Both the position numbers and the translations under genes were made by a program. The notes below the pieces were generated by a model. That model saw only the letters and a program-made list of their open reading frames with translations. It was not told the DNA's origin and did not search any database. A DNA stretch of 15,629 nucleotides. Origin: DASYSA01 sp036003885 (lineage in GTDB: Bacteria; Acidobacteriota; Blastocatellia; UBA7656). Of the stretch, positions 1-7,809 are shown in pieces; position 1 is the stretch's first letter, and every line of letters starts with the position of its first letter. Where the stretch lies: positions 1 to 15,629 of the forward strand of contig DASYSA010000015.1 in assembly GCA_036003885.1 (NCBI GenBank). The letters run 5' to 3'.

Positions 1-1
1 C

Positions 2-478
2 GAAGAAGCCGTGGGAAGCATGGGCGGCAAGCTGGCTATCGACCTTTACGCAGGCGTCGGGCTCTTCACCATCCCGCTGGCTCGCATATTCGAGCGAGTC
101 GTGGGAGTCGAATCCGAAGTCCGGGCTGCGAACTTCGCCCGTCAGAACCTTGCTTCGAACGGCATCAGCAACGCCGAGTTCTACACGGGGCATGTTGAGA
201 CAGCGCTGAAGGATCTCATTCGAAGCTGTGCTTCCGCCTCATCGAGGCCTGATCTCGTGTTGCTGGACCCGCCCAGGGTCGGGGCAGTGCAGGCGATCAG
301 TCGAATCGCGACGCTCCGGCCTCAACGAGTGACCTATGTCTCTTGTGATCCCACTACGCTCGCTCGCGACCTGCGTGAACTCGCATCTGCCGGCTACGGA
401 CTCACACGCGTGACCGCATTCGACATGTTTCCACAAACCTACCACGTTGAAACCGTCGTTCATCTCGAACTGCGCTGA
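2..478 (+). CDS. rlmD: 23S rRNA (uracil-5-)-methyltransferase, RlmD/TrmA family, C-terminal part
   Basis: The gene runs in from before the window, so only the C-terminal catalytic domain (about 158 residues) is visible and no true start is present. Seen in order: the SAM-binding motif I (DLYAGVGLFTIPLA), an acidic ribose-binding segment (VVGVES), motif IV LLDPPR, and the signature YVSCDPTTLARDL, whose Cys is the nucleophile that attacks C6 of the target uridine. It ends with the family-typical FDMFPQTYHVETVVHLEL, which carries the Glu general base. These are the landmarks of the TrmA/RlmC/RlmD family, which makes 5-methyluridine in 23S rRNA or tRNA. The N-terminal TRAM and 4Fe-4S segments that separate RlmD from TrmA lie outside the window, so the exact target is uncertain. 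The stop is followed within 5 bp by a heptamer repeat palindrome. Confidence 0.93.
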   Translation, partial: EEAVGSMGGKLAIDLYAGVGLFTIPLARIFERVVGVESEVRAANFARQNLASNGISNAEFYTGHVETALKDLIRSCASASSRPDLVLLDPPRVGAVQAISRIATLRPQRVTYVSCDPTTLARDLRELASAGYGLTRVTAFDMFPQTYHVETVVHLELR

Positions 479-482
479 GTCT

Positions 483-592
483 GATTCGTGATCCGTGATT
501 CGTGATCCGTGATGCGTGATGCTCCGACATCAATCGCAGGTCTGGGTTCTCCCGCACGAATCACGCATCACGGATCACGAATCACGCATCAC
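483..592. repeat. Palindromic heptamer repeat, locus 1 (unit GATtCGT)
   Basis: Five contiguous 7-nt units (GATTCGT, GATCCGT, GATTCGT, GATCCGT, GATGCGT) run from 483 to 517. The reverse-complement array runs from about 556 to 592. Bases 497-520 and 560-583 are a perfect 24-bp inverted repeat around a 39-nt core, so transcript or single-stranded DNA should form a long hairpin. It sits between the methyltransferase stop and the promoter of the next gene. It might act as a terminator, although no T-run follows the second arm. Confidence 0.9.
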
Positions 593-597
593 CCAGT

Positions 598-627
598 TTG
601 CAAAGCGTGACTCCCAACCACTACAAT
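598..627 (+). promoter_or_regulatory. Probable sigma70 promoter for the DinB-like gene
   Basis: TTGCAA (598-603) and TACAAT (622-627) are separated by 18 nt and lie directly after the repeat palindrome. Transcription would start near 634, giving a leader of about 37 nt with GGAGG at 661-665 before the ATG at 671. The -35 box is only a 4/6 match, so this is a visual call. Confidence 0.45.
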
Positions 628-670
628 CACCCGTTTCAGTCTCTAAGCTCGAAACTCACAGGAGGCTCCG

Positions 671-1180
671 ATGGCAGACACAACAACACTCGACCAGGTG
701 GCACTTGCGGCATTTCGCAACCGTATAACAAAAATCCTTCCAGCTCAGGTCAGGAGTTGCATCGAGGACCTCAGCGAAGAACAACTCTGGTGGCGGCCGA
801 ATGACAAGAGCAACTCGGTCGGCAACCTGGTGCTGCACGTGTCAGGCTCGACCCGACACTATCTGTCGCGCAGCATCGGACACATGAAATATGAGCGAGA
901 TCGACCCGCCGAGTTCTCTGAACGCGGTCCAGTTGCGAAGATAACGCTTCTCGCGATCTTCGACGAAACTATTGCCCAGGCCGTTTCGGTCCTCGACGCC
1001 TTTGAGACTTCCCGCTTCACGGAACCTACAGAGGAGCCGAATTATTTCGGGACCGTGTTCGAACAGATCCTCGGTATTACGATGCATCTGGCGACTCACA
1101 CCGGCCAGATCGTCTACGCGACGAAGATGTTGAAGGAAGGTTCGGTGGACGAGCTCTGGATCCGCGCGCACAAAGCCTAG
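671..1180 (+). CDS. DinB-superfamily / DUF1572-like metal-binding protein
   Basis: The start is an ATG with a clear GGAGG Shine-Dalgarno 5 nt upstream (661-665). The 169-residue product has the four-helix DinB/YfiT layout: a first helix with RNRITKILPAQVRSCIEDLSEEQLWWRP, then NLVLHVSGS with His56, and a late helix MHLATHTGQIVYATK with His139 and His143. Those three His are in the right places for the divalent-metal triad of the family. Related proteins include thiol-dependent S-transferases and many members of unknown substrate, so no specific reaction can be given. The gene stops 4 bp before the next ATG, so it is very likely co-transcribed with the FAD oxidoreductase. Confidence 0.88.
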   Translation: MADTTTLDQVALAAFRNRITKILPAQVRSCIEDLSEEQLWWRPNDKSNSVGNLVLHVSGSTRHYLSRSIGHMKYERDRPAEFSERGPVAKITLLAIFDETIAQAVSVLDAFETSRFTEPTEEPNYFGTVFEQILGITMHLATHTGQIVYATKMLKEGSVDELWIRAHKA

Positions 1181-1184
1181 TCCT

Positions 1185-2813
1185 ATGAACCCGAAAGCCG
1201 AAACGAAAAACGCGAAACGCGGACCGGTTGATGCGGTTATTATCGGCGGCGGACACAATGGCCTGATCACAGCCGCCTATCTCGCCCGCGCCGGGTTGAG
1301 CGTAACTGTTCTCGAGCGCCGTGAAGTAATCGGCGGCGCATGCGTGACCGAAGAGCCGTGGCCCGGCTACAAGGTCTCGACGCTCTCTTACCTCTGCAGT
1401 CTGCTTCAACCGAGAATAATCCGCGAGCTGGAGCTGGAGCGCTTCGGCTATCAGCTCTATCCAAAAGATCCGGCCTTCTTCACCGCCTTCCCGGATGGGC
1501 GCCACCTCTTCTTCTGGCAGGAAATGAAGCGCACACAAGAGGAGCTTGCGAAGTTTTCGAAGCGCGATGCGGCTGCTTATCCTGCCTACGAGCACAGTCT
1601 CGCCCGACTCGGAGAGTGGGTCGAAGGCCTGTTAATGACCACTCCTCCAAACATCGTGCGCCGCAAGTGGAGCGACCTCATCGGGCTTGGAAAGCTCGGA
1701 CTGCAAGCTATGCGGTTTCGGGACCCCGACACCATCCACATGGTCAAGATCATGACCCAGAGCATTCGCGGCTATCTCGACGAGCGATTCGAGTCGGACG
1801 AGATCAAGGCGACGCTTGCGACCGACGGAGTCATAGGCACCAACGGCGGCCCTTCAACGCCGGGAACCGCTTATATAATGTTGCATCACGTCATGGGCGG
1901 CGCCACCGGGATCAGGGGACTCTGGGGCTTCGTGCGTGGCGGAATGGGTGCGATCAGCCAGGCAACGGCGCGCTCGGCTGAGGCTCACGGAGCACAGATA
2001 AGGACCGGAGCCGAGATCTCGCGCGTGTTGTCGCGCAACGGCCGCGCATACGGTGTGGTGCTCGCCCAGGGTGAGGAGATCCATGCCAGGGCCGTCATTT
2101 CGAACGCCGACCCGAAGATCACCTTCTTGAAGCTTCTTGACCCGGCGGACCTCGACGAAGAATTTCGCCGCGAGGTTGAGAAGATTCACATGGAAGGCTC
2201 GACGATGAAGATCAACCTCGCGCTCGACGCCCTCCCCGACTTCACAGCTCTTCCGGGATCGACGCTCGGACCTCAACACAGGGCGACGATTCACGTCTGC
2301 CCGTCGATGGACTACGTGGACCGGGGATGGGAAGACGCGGCGGCAGGACGGCCTTCCGATCACCCGCTGCTCGAAGTCACCATACCTACAACCTACGACG
2401 ATTCGATTGCGCCTTCCGGCAAGCACATAATGTCGATCTTCGCGCAGTACGCTCCGTACGGGCTTCGCGATGCGGATTGGGATTCCATAAAGGAACAGGT
2501 AGCTGATAGCTGCATTGATGCGCTGGCTGAGTATGCCCCCAACATTCGCGACGCGATCATCCACCGCCAGGTCATTTCACCCCTCGATCTTGAGCGCGAC
2601 TATTCGTTGACAGGCGGCAGCCTGTTTCACGGCGATCTCACGGCCGATCAATTGTTCTTCATGAGACCCGTTGCGGGCTGGGCCCAATACCGCACTCCTA
2701 TAGCCGGGCTTTATCTTTGCGGATCGGGTACTCACCCAGGGGGCGGCGTGATGGGAGCGCCAGGATTCAACGCTGCCCGCGAGGTTCTGGCCGACTGGCG
2801 CCGGCTCAAGTGA
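1185..2813 (+). CDS. FAD/NAD(P)-dependent oxidoreductase, PYROXD2/phytoene-desaturase-like
   Basis: A 542-residue flavoprotein. Near the N-terminus is the Rossmann dinucleotide motif (VIIGGGHNG, residues 18-26), with Glu44 at the end of the second strand for the ribose of FAD and the IGGACVTEE stretch just after. The C-terminus has the family's FAD-closing motif (GLYLCGSGTHPGGG, then GAPGFNAAREVL). Length and both motifs fit the PYROXD2-like branch of the CrtI/phytoene desaturase superfamily. I see no neighbouring carotenoid genes, so a carotenoid substrate should not be assumed. No Shine-Dalgarno is visible. The start 4 bp after the dinB-like stop suggests translational coupling. The stop is 6 bp before a palindrome that can act as terminator. 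Confidence 0.9.
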   Translation: MNPKAETKNAKRGPVDAVIIGGGHNGLITAAYLARAGLSVTVLERREVIGGACVTEEPWPGYKVSTLSYLCSLLQPRIIRELELERFGYQLYPKDPAFFTAFPDGRHLFFWQEMKRTQEELAKFSKRDAAAYPAYEHSLARLGEWVEGLLMTTPPNIVRRKWSDLIGLGKLGLQAMRFRDPDTIHMVKIMTQSIRGYLDERFESDEIKATLATDGVIGTNGGPSTPGTAYIMLHHVMGGATGIRGLWGFVRGGMGAISQATARSAEAHGAQIRTGAEISRVLSRNGRAYGVVLAQGEEIHARAVISNADPKITFLKLLDPADLDEEFRREVEKIHMEGSTMKINLALDALPDFTALPGSTLGPQHRATIHVCPSMDYVDRGWEDAAAGRPSDHPLLEVTIPTTYDDSIAPSGKHIMSIFAQYAPYGLRDADWDSIKEQVADSCIDALAEYAPNIRDAIIHRQVISPLDLERDYSLTGGSLFHGDLTADQLFFMRPVAGWAQYRTPIAGLYLCGSGTHPGGGVMGAPGFNAAREVLADWRRLK

Positions 2814-2819
2814 GACCTC

Positions 2820-2911
2820 AAGGGACAGCCACGAATTACACGAATCTCCAGAATCTGTCACGAATTATTAGTGATCATTCGTGTGATTCGTGTGATTCGT
2901 GGCCGTCCCTT
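2820..2911. terminator. Palindrome between convergent genes, locus 2 (unit ATTCGTGTG)
   Basis: Bases 2820-2845 and 2886-2911 are 26-bp inverted arms that differ at only two positions, around a 40-nt core. The right arm is part of a 9-nt tandem array (ATTCGTGTG, nearly three copies from about 2877). The palindrome fills the whole gap between a rightward gene ending at 2813 and a leftward gene ending at 2911, touching the latter's stop codon. A bidirectional terminator role is the natural inference. There is no clean U-tract on either side. Confidence 0.6.
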
Positions 2912-3840
2912 CAGAAGAGGTCCTTCAGTGCGATAGGCGACTTCGTGTCCGCGGACTTCAAGTAAGTCACAAGATCGAGAAGCTGCTTGATCGTATAGAT
3001 GCTTGCATAGTCTCTGGGCATCGGGGACTCGTTGAGCAACTCGGTCTTCACGATGTTCTTCTTCTGGACTGTCCTGAGTACCGCCGGCAACTCCGTCAGA
3101 TCGTACAATTCGATCTCGCTCTCGTTCTCCCGTTTGACGATCCCAACGAGCTTATCGCCATCCGCGAGCGTGAGCCGCATGCTTGCGTATCGAGCCTCGA
3201 CTTTGTCGTGCGGAAGCACAATGCTCAGGAAGAGTTCTTTTGGCGCTCTCGTCCCCACTTTGGACAGGTCGGGTCCAATTGATGCTCCAATGCCGTCAAA
3301 GGCGTGACACGATTGACAACTCTTAGGCTGAGCCCCATCGAAGAAGATGTTCTTTCCGGCCTGGCCGTCCCCGACAATCGGAGCGTTCACAACTGTTGGT
3401 GGGGGGACCGGTGTCGAAGGAGGAGTCGAAAGAACCGGCTGTGTTGTTGCGTTACCTTCCGCTCCGGGCGGCGACATCACGAACGCGACGAGATTCCAGA
3501 TCTGGTCCTCGGAGTAGGCTGACTTGAATGCGGGCATTGCCGTCCCGCCTACCCCATTCTTGATAACCTTGAAGATCTCGTCCGCTGGAAGTCCCTTGCC
3601 ACGGATCCGAGGGGCTCCGCCGCCTGACCCTCCCGTACCGTGGCAGTAGCCGGTGCCGCAAATCGGGGCGAAGATTCTCGCGCCCTCCGCGATTGATTGC
3701 GGGTCTTTCAGCTTGTCAGCCTGGCTGATAGGAGCGGGCAAGGTGCCGGCCCCCACACTCTCGCAGTAAGGAAGCAGTGAGCCAACGCATCCGAGTGCCA
3801 ATAGCACCGTAAACACGAATCGATCTGAGTGGCTTTTCAT
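2911..3840 (-). CDS. Exported diheme cytochrome c (partner of the PQQ dehydrogenase)
   Basis: A 309-residue protein with an N-terminal hydrophobic export segment (residues 9-25). Domain 1 (about 47-125) is a mono-heme cytochrome c with CGTGYCH (Cys61, Cys66, His67). This is a CX4CH site rather than the usual CX2CH, and Met102 in GGTAMPAF is the likely axial ligand. A Pro/Thr linker (130-153) follows. Domain 2 (about 157-305) has canonical CQSCH (175-179) and GASIGPDLSKVGTR, then KVEARYASMRLTLADGDKLV, as in the planctomycete-type heme-binding domain (TIGR02603-like). Reading on past the true start into the PQQ gene gives a longer open frame, rejected because the signal peptide begins at 3840. 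The gene lies 70 bp downstream of the dehydrogenase on the same strand. It probably accepts electrons from it in the periplasm and passes them to the respiratory chain. Confidence 0.9.
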   Translation of the reverse strand: MKSHSDRFVFTVLLALGCVGSLLPYCESVGAGTLPAPISQADKLKDPQSIAEGARIFAPICGTGYCHGTGGSGGGAPRIRGKGLPADEIFKVIKNGVGGTAMPAFKSAYSEDQIWNLVAFVMSPPGAEGNATTQPVLSTPPSTPVPPPTVVNAPIVGDGQAGKNIFFDGAQPKSCQSCHAFDGIGASIGPDLSKVGTRAPKELFLSIVLPHDKVEARYASMRLTLADGDKLVGIVKRENESEIELYDLTELPAVLRTVQKKNIVKTELLNESPMPRDYASIYTIKQLLDLVTYLKSADTKSPIALKDLF

Positions 3841-3910
3841 CTTCCGCCGATCTCCCTCGATGTGTTTCTTATAAGGACGGAGCACCCGGCGACCCAGGAG
3901 TGTCTGCCGG

Positions 3911-5626
3911 CTACCTGCCCTTCTCAGGCAATGCAAACACGAACACGGTCGACCCCGCCGGGAAGTCCGCGACTTCGGGCCACAACGAGGGCATCCCGCT
4001 GACGAATAGCGACCCCAGTCCCGAGGGCGTTGCGACGTACTGCCGGCCCTTAACCGAATACGTGATCGGGCCGCCACGATGGCCGGAGCCCGTGCTGAAC
4101 GACCAGAGTTGCTTTCCCGTCTTCGCATCAAGAGCCAGGAAATGTCCCTCGACGTCACCGGTGAACAGGACATCCCCGCCGGTTACCAGGAGCGATGCGA
4201 GGATTGGGTATTTGGTTGGCAGAGTCCACTTCTTGTCGCCCGTAACCGGATCGAACGCGTCAATATGAGCCGTGACCTTTCCGCCCGGCGGAGGCTTCTG
4301 CGTCACGTTACCGGCGACGAACCCCTGTCCCTCATTCGGTTGTTGCGGAAATGATATCGTATCGCCGCAATACTCGATCCCGTCGTTGTAGAACCACCCG
4401 GTCCGCGGGCTGTAAGCTGAGTGGTTCCAGCTGCGCGCGCCTCCCCAGTTTGGACAGATGAGCTTGGTCTTGCCGACTTCGGGTTCGTTGCGCTCGATCA
4501 GGTTGCCCTCTTTATCAATCGTCTTCACCCAGTTGATAGTATCGACGTAGCGCCAGGCGTTCTTGAACTTACCGGTGACCCGATCCAGGACCCAGGTGAA
4601 GCCGCCCTTATTAGGATGAACGAGGAGCTTTTCAGTCTTGCCGTCACGGGTCACATCGATCAGCACACTCTCGTAGGATGAGTCAAAGTCCCACGAATCG
4701 CCGGGAATCTCCTGGTAGTACCATTTCAGTTTTCCAGTGTCCGCATCCAGAGCGACGATGCTGTCTGTATAGAGATTTGTGCCGGGCCGAACGTCGTTGT
4801 GGAAATCGGAGGACGGATTTCCGATGCCCCAGTAGATGAGATTCAAGTCGGGATCGTAAGACCCCGTCAGCCAGGTAGAGCCGCCGCCGATCTTCCACAT
4901 TTCGGACCCGCCCCAACTCTCATGGCCCGGCTCTCCGGGCCCGGGAATGGTGTAGAAGCGCCATGCGAGTCTGCCGGTTTTGGCGTTGAATGCGCTGATG
5001 TAGCCGCGATGGGCGCTGTCGCCGCCGGTGCCTCCGACGATCAACTTGTCTTTGACCAGAAACGGGGCGCCGTTGATATTGCAACCGCACTTCTTGACGT
5101 CCTCGACCTCAACATTCCAGACTCCCTTACCTGTCTTCGCATCCAGAGCGACAACGTGATTGTCCATCGTGCCGAAGAAGACCATGCCATAGCCTACTGC
5201 CACCCCGCGATTGAACTTGCCGTACGGCGAGGGTTGGCCCCGAGGCATGTTGTAGTTGTAGGTCCAGAGGCGTTCCCCGGTTTCCGCGTTCAAAGCGAAG
5301 ACTCTATCCTCACTCGCGATAAGGTACATGATCCCATCGATTACGATGGGCGTTGCATTGAGGCCGCCCTCTATCTTTCCAGTCTGAAAGGCCCAGACCG
5401 GGACGAGGTTCTTCACATTGTCAGCGCGAATCTGGTCGAGGGGGCTGTATCGCCACGCATCGTAGGCGCCGAAATATGTCGGCCAGTTTTGCGGTTCCTT
5501 GCGCGCTTTGGCCAGTCGTTCTCCGGTCATCTCCTGCGGCACCTGCGCGCCGGACTGGGATGAAAGCATCGTAAGCAATAAGAGGAGGAAGATTGGCGTT
5601 CTGCTGAGCGTGGAACTGATCTTCAT
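3911..5626 (-). CDS. PQQ-dependent alcohol dehydrogenase (quinoprotein, 8-bladed propeller)
   Basis: A 571-residue exported protein. The ATG is preceded by AAGGGGG about 9 nt away, and residues 1-27 are a clear Sec signal (FLLLLLTMLSSQSGAQ). Repeated propeller motifs of the type ALDAKTGKxxW occur throughout (about 110-121, 160-170, 292-302, 498-508). By recall of methanol/ethanol dehydrogenase alignments, Trp252 (GGGSTW) would be the PQQ floor, Asn270 (GIGNPS) a metal ligand and Asp313 in SWDFDS the catalytic base. Asp315, two residues later, sits where XoxF/PedH-type enzymes carry their lanthanide-binding Asp. The usual Glu metal ligand appears as Asp203 (GGDSAHRG). The vicinal Cys-Cys over PQQ is missing (PYGKFNRG instead); two Cys occur as CGC at 180-182. 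The C-terminal heme domain of type II enzymes is absent, which fits a separate cytochrome gene downstream. Substrate unknown. Confidence 0.93.
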   Translation of the reverse strand: MKISSTLSRTPIFLLLLLTMLSSQSGAQVPQEMTGERLAKARKEPQNWPTYFGAYDAWRYSPLDQIRADNVKNLVPVWAFQTGKIEGGLNATPIVIDGIMYLIASEDRVFALNAETGERLWTYNYNMPRGQPSPYGKFNRGVAVGYGMVFFGTMDNHVVALDAKTGKGVWNVEVEDVKKCGCNINGAPFLVKDKLIVGGTGGDSAHRGYISAFNAKTGRLAWRFYTIPGPGEPGHESWGGSEMWKIGGGSTWLTGSYDPDLNLIYWGIGNPSSDFHNDVRPGTNLYTDSIVALDADTGKLKWYYQEIPGDSWDFDSSYESVLIDVTRDGKTEKLLVHPNKGGFTWVLDRVTGKFKNAWRYVDTINWVKTIDKEGNLIERNEPEVGKTKLICPNWGGARSWNHSAYSPRTGWFYNDGIEYCGDTISFPQQPNEGQGFVAGNVTQKPPPGGKVTAHIDAFDPVTGDKKWTLPTKYPILASLLVTGGDVLFTGDVEGHFLALDAKTGKQLWSFSTGSGHRGGPITYSVKGRQYVATPSGLGSLFVSGMPSLWPEVADFPAGSTVFVFALPEKGR

Positions 5627-5648
5627 TCGGAGAGCCCCCTTACAAAAA

Positions 5649-5760
5649 CGTTTTACGTTTTGCGTTTTACGTTTTACGTTTTAAGTGGTCGTTTCTCATT
5701 TCACGCCGTCTCGGATTCTGGACGAACAAACGCAAAACGTAAAACGTAAAACGTAAAACG
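5649..5760. repeat. Palindromic heptamer repeat, locus 3 (unit CGTTTTA)
   Basis: Five 7-nt units (CGTTTTA with one CGTTTTG) run from 5649 to 5683. The inverse array (TAAAACG) fills 5740-5760 with a degenerate copy before it. Bases 5663-5683 and 5740-5760 are a perfect 21-bp inverted repeat around a 56-nt core. The locus occupies the gap between the amidohydrolase stop (3 bp from the right arm) and the PQQ dehydrogenase start, just beyond that gene's Shine-Dalgarno. It may therefore lie in the transcript between the two genes. Confidence 0.9.
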
Positions 5761-5763
5761 TTC

Positions 5764-7035
5764 CTACGGATTCCGCAGCTTATCCCCATTCACCGTCACC
5801 GGCAGGGGATTTCCATCCTGTCTGAGTTTGTACAACAAGTCGCTCTCAACGGCTTTGCGCGCCCCGGCGATATCGATCTTGAACAACCGCGCAACGTTCT
5901 CGCCGAATATCTTCTGTCTGGCCTCTGCAGTGAGTTGAGGATACTTTTTGCTCTCGATAATCTCATCGGGAATCTTAAACGCCTGAAAGCCCTGAATCTG
6001 CCAGTGGGGCGGGCCGATCACCGGCGTGTCGGTCCCCCACAAAATGTGATCCGCGCCAAGCCCATCCAGCAGGGTACCCATCAGGTGCGCGAAGCGGTTC
6101 GGGTCCTGCGACATAATGCGCGCCAGTCCGCCAAGCTCGGCGTAGATATTCCTCACCTTCGCCTTCTTCGCCTGCTCGGCAAGCTCGGCATCCCAGGGAA
6201 ACGCGCTGTGAAACGCGATGAAGTTCAAATCCGGGAAGTCTGCGGCGGCCCTCGTCATGTCCGCGGTATGACAGAACTCCTCAAGGAAGAGACCGGGCAG
6301 CCCCTTATGCACGCAGACGTTCTTCACGCCGTGTTTGCGCAGCACCTCGTAGATGGGATAGGTCTGTTTCTCATCGTCCATCTTCCAGCCGCGGGTATCG
6401 GGGCCGGGCGGATAGAGCTTGAGGCCATCGATCTTGAGCGTCTCGCATTGATAGATGAGCGAATCAATCGCCGACCTGCCATCGGGAGGGTCGATACAGC
6501 CGAGTACGCGGATACGAGAGGGCGCCATCGACCGGATCATCGCCGCTTCGCGCGGCGGGAACAGATCCACGCCGTCAAAAGCGGCGCGCATACCGAATGA
6601 GTTGAGAAAAGCGAGGTCGGTTTCGCTCTCCATGAAGATGTCTTCGAAAAACATCACCCGGCCCATGTCGGCGATGGGAACCGGCCGGCCAATGACCATT
6701 GCTCGCGCTCCGGCCAGTGTCTTAAGGAAACTCTCGCCGCGCGGAGTCAGTTGCTTGATTCCACCGGCGCGCCACCAGACATGAGTCTGCAGGTCGATGA
6801 GGATTGGCGGACGCAGGGTCGCATCGCGATCCGCCGACCGCTCCGCGACAACGGGGTCGATGAAGCGTGTCGCCGGCAGTGCGAGTGCATCGGACTTTCG
6901 CTGTAGGAAGGTCAGGCTGGCCGCTCCCGCAGTCAACTGAAGCATGCTGCGCCGAGAGAGCTTACCTGGCGTTGTTGATTCTGAGTGAGTCTTGAGTGGC
7001 GAGTCCTGAGATTCTGAATGCTTAGGCTTGATCAT
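5764..7035 (-). CDS. Tat-exported amidohydrolase (amidohydrolase_2 / PF04909-like)
   Basis: A 423-residue TIM-barrel hydrolase. I start at the ATG at 7035 because AAGGGGA lies 8 nt upstream; an in-frame ATG 21 nt earlier has no such site. The N-terminus carries a twin-arginine signal, LSRRSMLQLTAGAASLTF (Arg28-Arg29), so the folded enzyme should be exported. Barrel landmarks: LIDLQTHVWW (Asp81, Gln83, His85), GLKLYPPG (Lys206), CVHKG (His243), IAFHSAF (His276) and WGTDTPV (Asp336). The first metal motif is therefore QxH instead of the classic HxH, which some PF04909 members show. The family hydrolyses or decarboxylates carboxylated rings and lactones; the substrate here is unknown. It is upstream of and co-oriented with the PQQ dehydrogenase, possibly in the same pathway, but 137 bp of repeat separate them. 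Confidence 0.87.
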   Translation of the reverse strand: MIKPKHSESQDSPLKTHSESTTPGKLSRRSMLQLTAGAASLTFLQRKSDALALPATRFIDPVVAERSADRDATLRPPILIDLQTHVWWRAGGIKQLTPRGESFLKTLAGARAMVIGRPVPIADMGRVMFFEDIFMESETDLAFLNSFGMRAAFDGVDLFPPREAAMIRSMAPSRIRVLGCIDPPDGRSAIDSLIYQCETLKIDGLKLYPPGPDTRGWKMDDEKQTYPIYEVLRKHGVKNVCVHKGLPGLFLEEFCHTADMTRAAADFPDLNFIAFHSAFPWDAELAEQAKKAKVRNIYAELGGLARIMSQDPNRFAHLMGTLLDGLGADHILWGTDTPVIGPPHWQIQGFQAFKIPDEIIESKKYPQLTAEARQKIFGENVARLFKIDIAGARKAVESDLLYKLRQDGNPLPVTVNGDKLRNP

Positions 7036-7191
7036 TGCGGTGTCCCCTTGCAGCATAATGTCGCGAAGAAGCAGATTTTCGAAGGGCCCCTGGGTCTTCG
7101 TGAACGTATGGCTGCATCCCTCTTGCGGTTGATCGGTGATGCTACATTGTCACATTCTGAAAGTCTACCGGAGGTTCAAAGCCTGGTCGAC

Positions 7192-7809
7192 TCATTTGAA
7201 CTCGGCTGACTTGATGTATGACAGGAACTCCTGGTCCCAGCGGCCGATGGTCTTGACCGACCCGATCAGTTTAACGAAGTAAGGTCCCTTTGGTGTCTCA
7301 ATGACTGCGGCACGCAAACGCGAATTTGGCTTATCCACTTTCTCAGCGGAACCCGGTGTCATTTCGGCCGAGTAGTGACCGGTGACATCCAGAAGCGTGA
7401 CACTCAACCCGTTGACAGTCATGGCTTGCTTCTGCGCCTTGTCCAGGGTTTGACCCATCTGACCGGCCCAGCGTTCGAGGTTCGCGTCCACTGAACCGCC
7501 CTGCCCCTGGCCGAAGTAGTAAACGACCAGCGACGCGTCTTCGGCGTCTCCTTCCACGTGCGGGAGTCTGTACTGCGAGACCCGCATGTTCGAAGCGACA
7601 GTCTCACTGGTCCACCCGTCCGGCGCCCGAAGACGGAGACCGCCCGATGCTGCGCTTGACTGACCTGAAGAGGCCGGACGCGACTGGGACGCGTCGGATT
7701 GAGGAGGTGCCGGCTGACTGTTCTTGATTGGAACTGGTGCGTCCGAACACGACCAACAGAGACTTGAAAGCAAAAGCACTACGGCAACTCGAAGAATTAG
7801 TCCAGACAT
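7192..7809 (-). CDS. Putative lipoprotein of unknown function
   Basis: A 205-residue product. The ATG at 7809 has GAAAGG 8 nt upstream; a longer open frame reaching to 8394 is only the antisense-frame shadow inside the MATE gene. Residues 7-20 form a hydrophobic signal ending LCWSC, so Cys21 is the likely lipidated residue. A Pro/Ser/Gln-rich tether (about 24-57) follows, then a globular domain beginning LRLRAPDGW, with MRVSQYRLP and the striking YYFGQGQGGSVDANLERW (97-114), and later KGPYFVKLIGSVKT. I recall similar proteins annotated as hypothetical in planctomycetes and acidobacteria, with no known role. It is probably attached to a periplasm-facing membrane surface. It lies 107 bp downstream of the MATE gene on the same strand. 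Confidence 0.82.
   Translation of the reverse strand: MSGLILRVAVVLLLSSLCWSCSDAPVPIKNSQPAPPQSDASQSRPASSGQSSAASGGLRLRAPDGWTSETVASNMRVSQYRLPHVEGDAEDASLVVYYFGQGQGGSVDANLERWAGQMGQTLDKAQKQAMTVNGLSVTLLDVTGHYSAEMTPGSAEKVDKPNSRLRAAVIETPKGPYFVKLIGSVKTIGRWDQEFLSYIKSAEFK

Noticed and set aside
1340..1981. 213-codon frame inside the FAD oxidoreductase
   Set aside because: An out-of-frame shadow, Arg/His-rich, with the real frame fully explained by the flavoprotein.
3841..4173. Extended start of the cytochrome c inside the PQQ gene
   Set aside because: The extra residues are Arg/Ser-rich out-of-frame translation of the dehydrogenase gene; the signal peptide starts at 3840.
4799..5563. 254-codon rightward frame opposite the PQQ gene
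   Set aside because: An antisense shadow caused by GC-rich codon use; the leftward frame has signal peptide and propeller motifs.
5935..6600. 221-codon rightward frame opposite the amidohydrolase
   Set aside because: An antisense shadow with no ribosome binding site or recognisable domain; the leftward frame has Tat signal and metal motifs.
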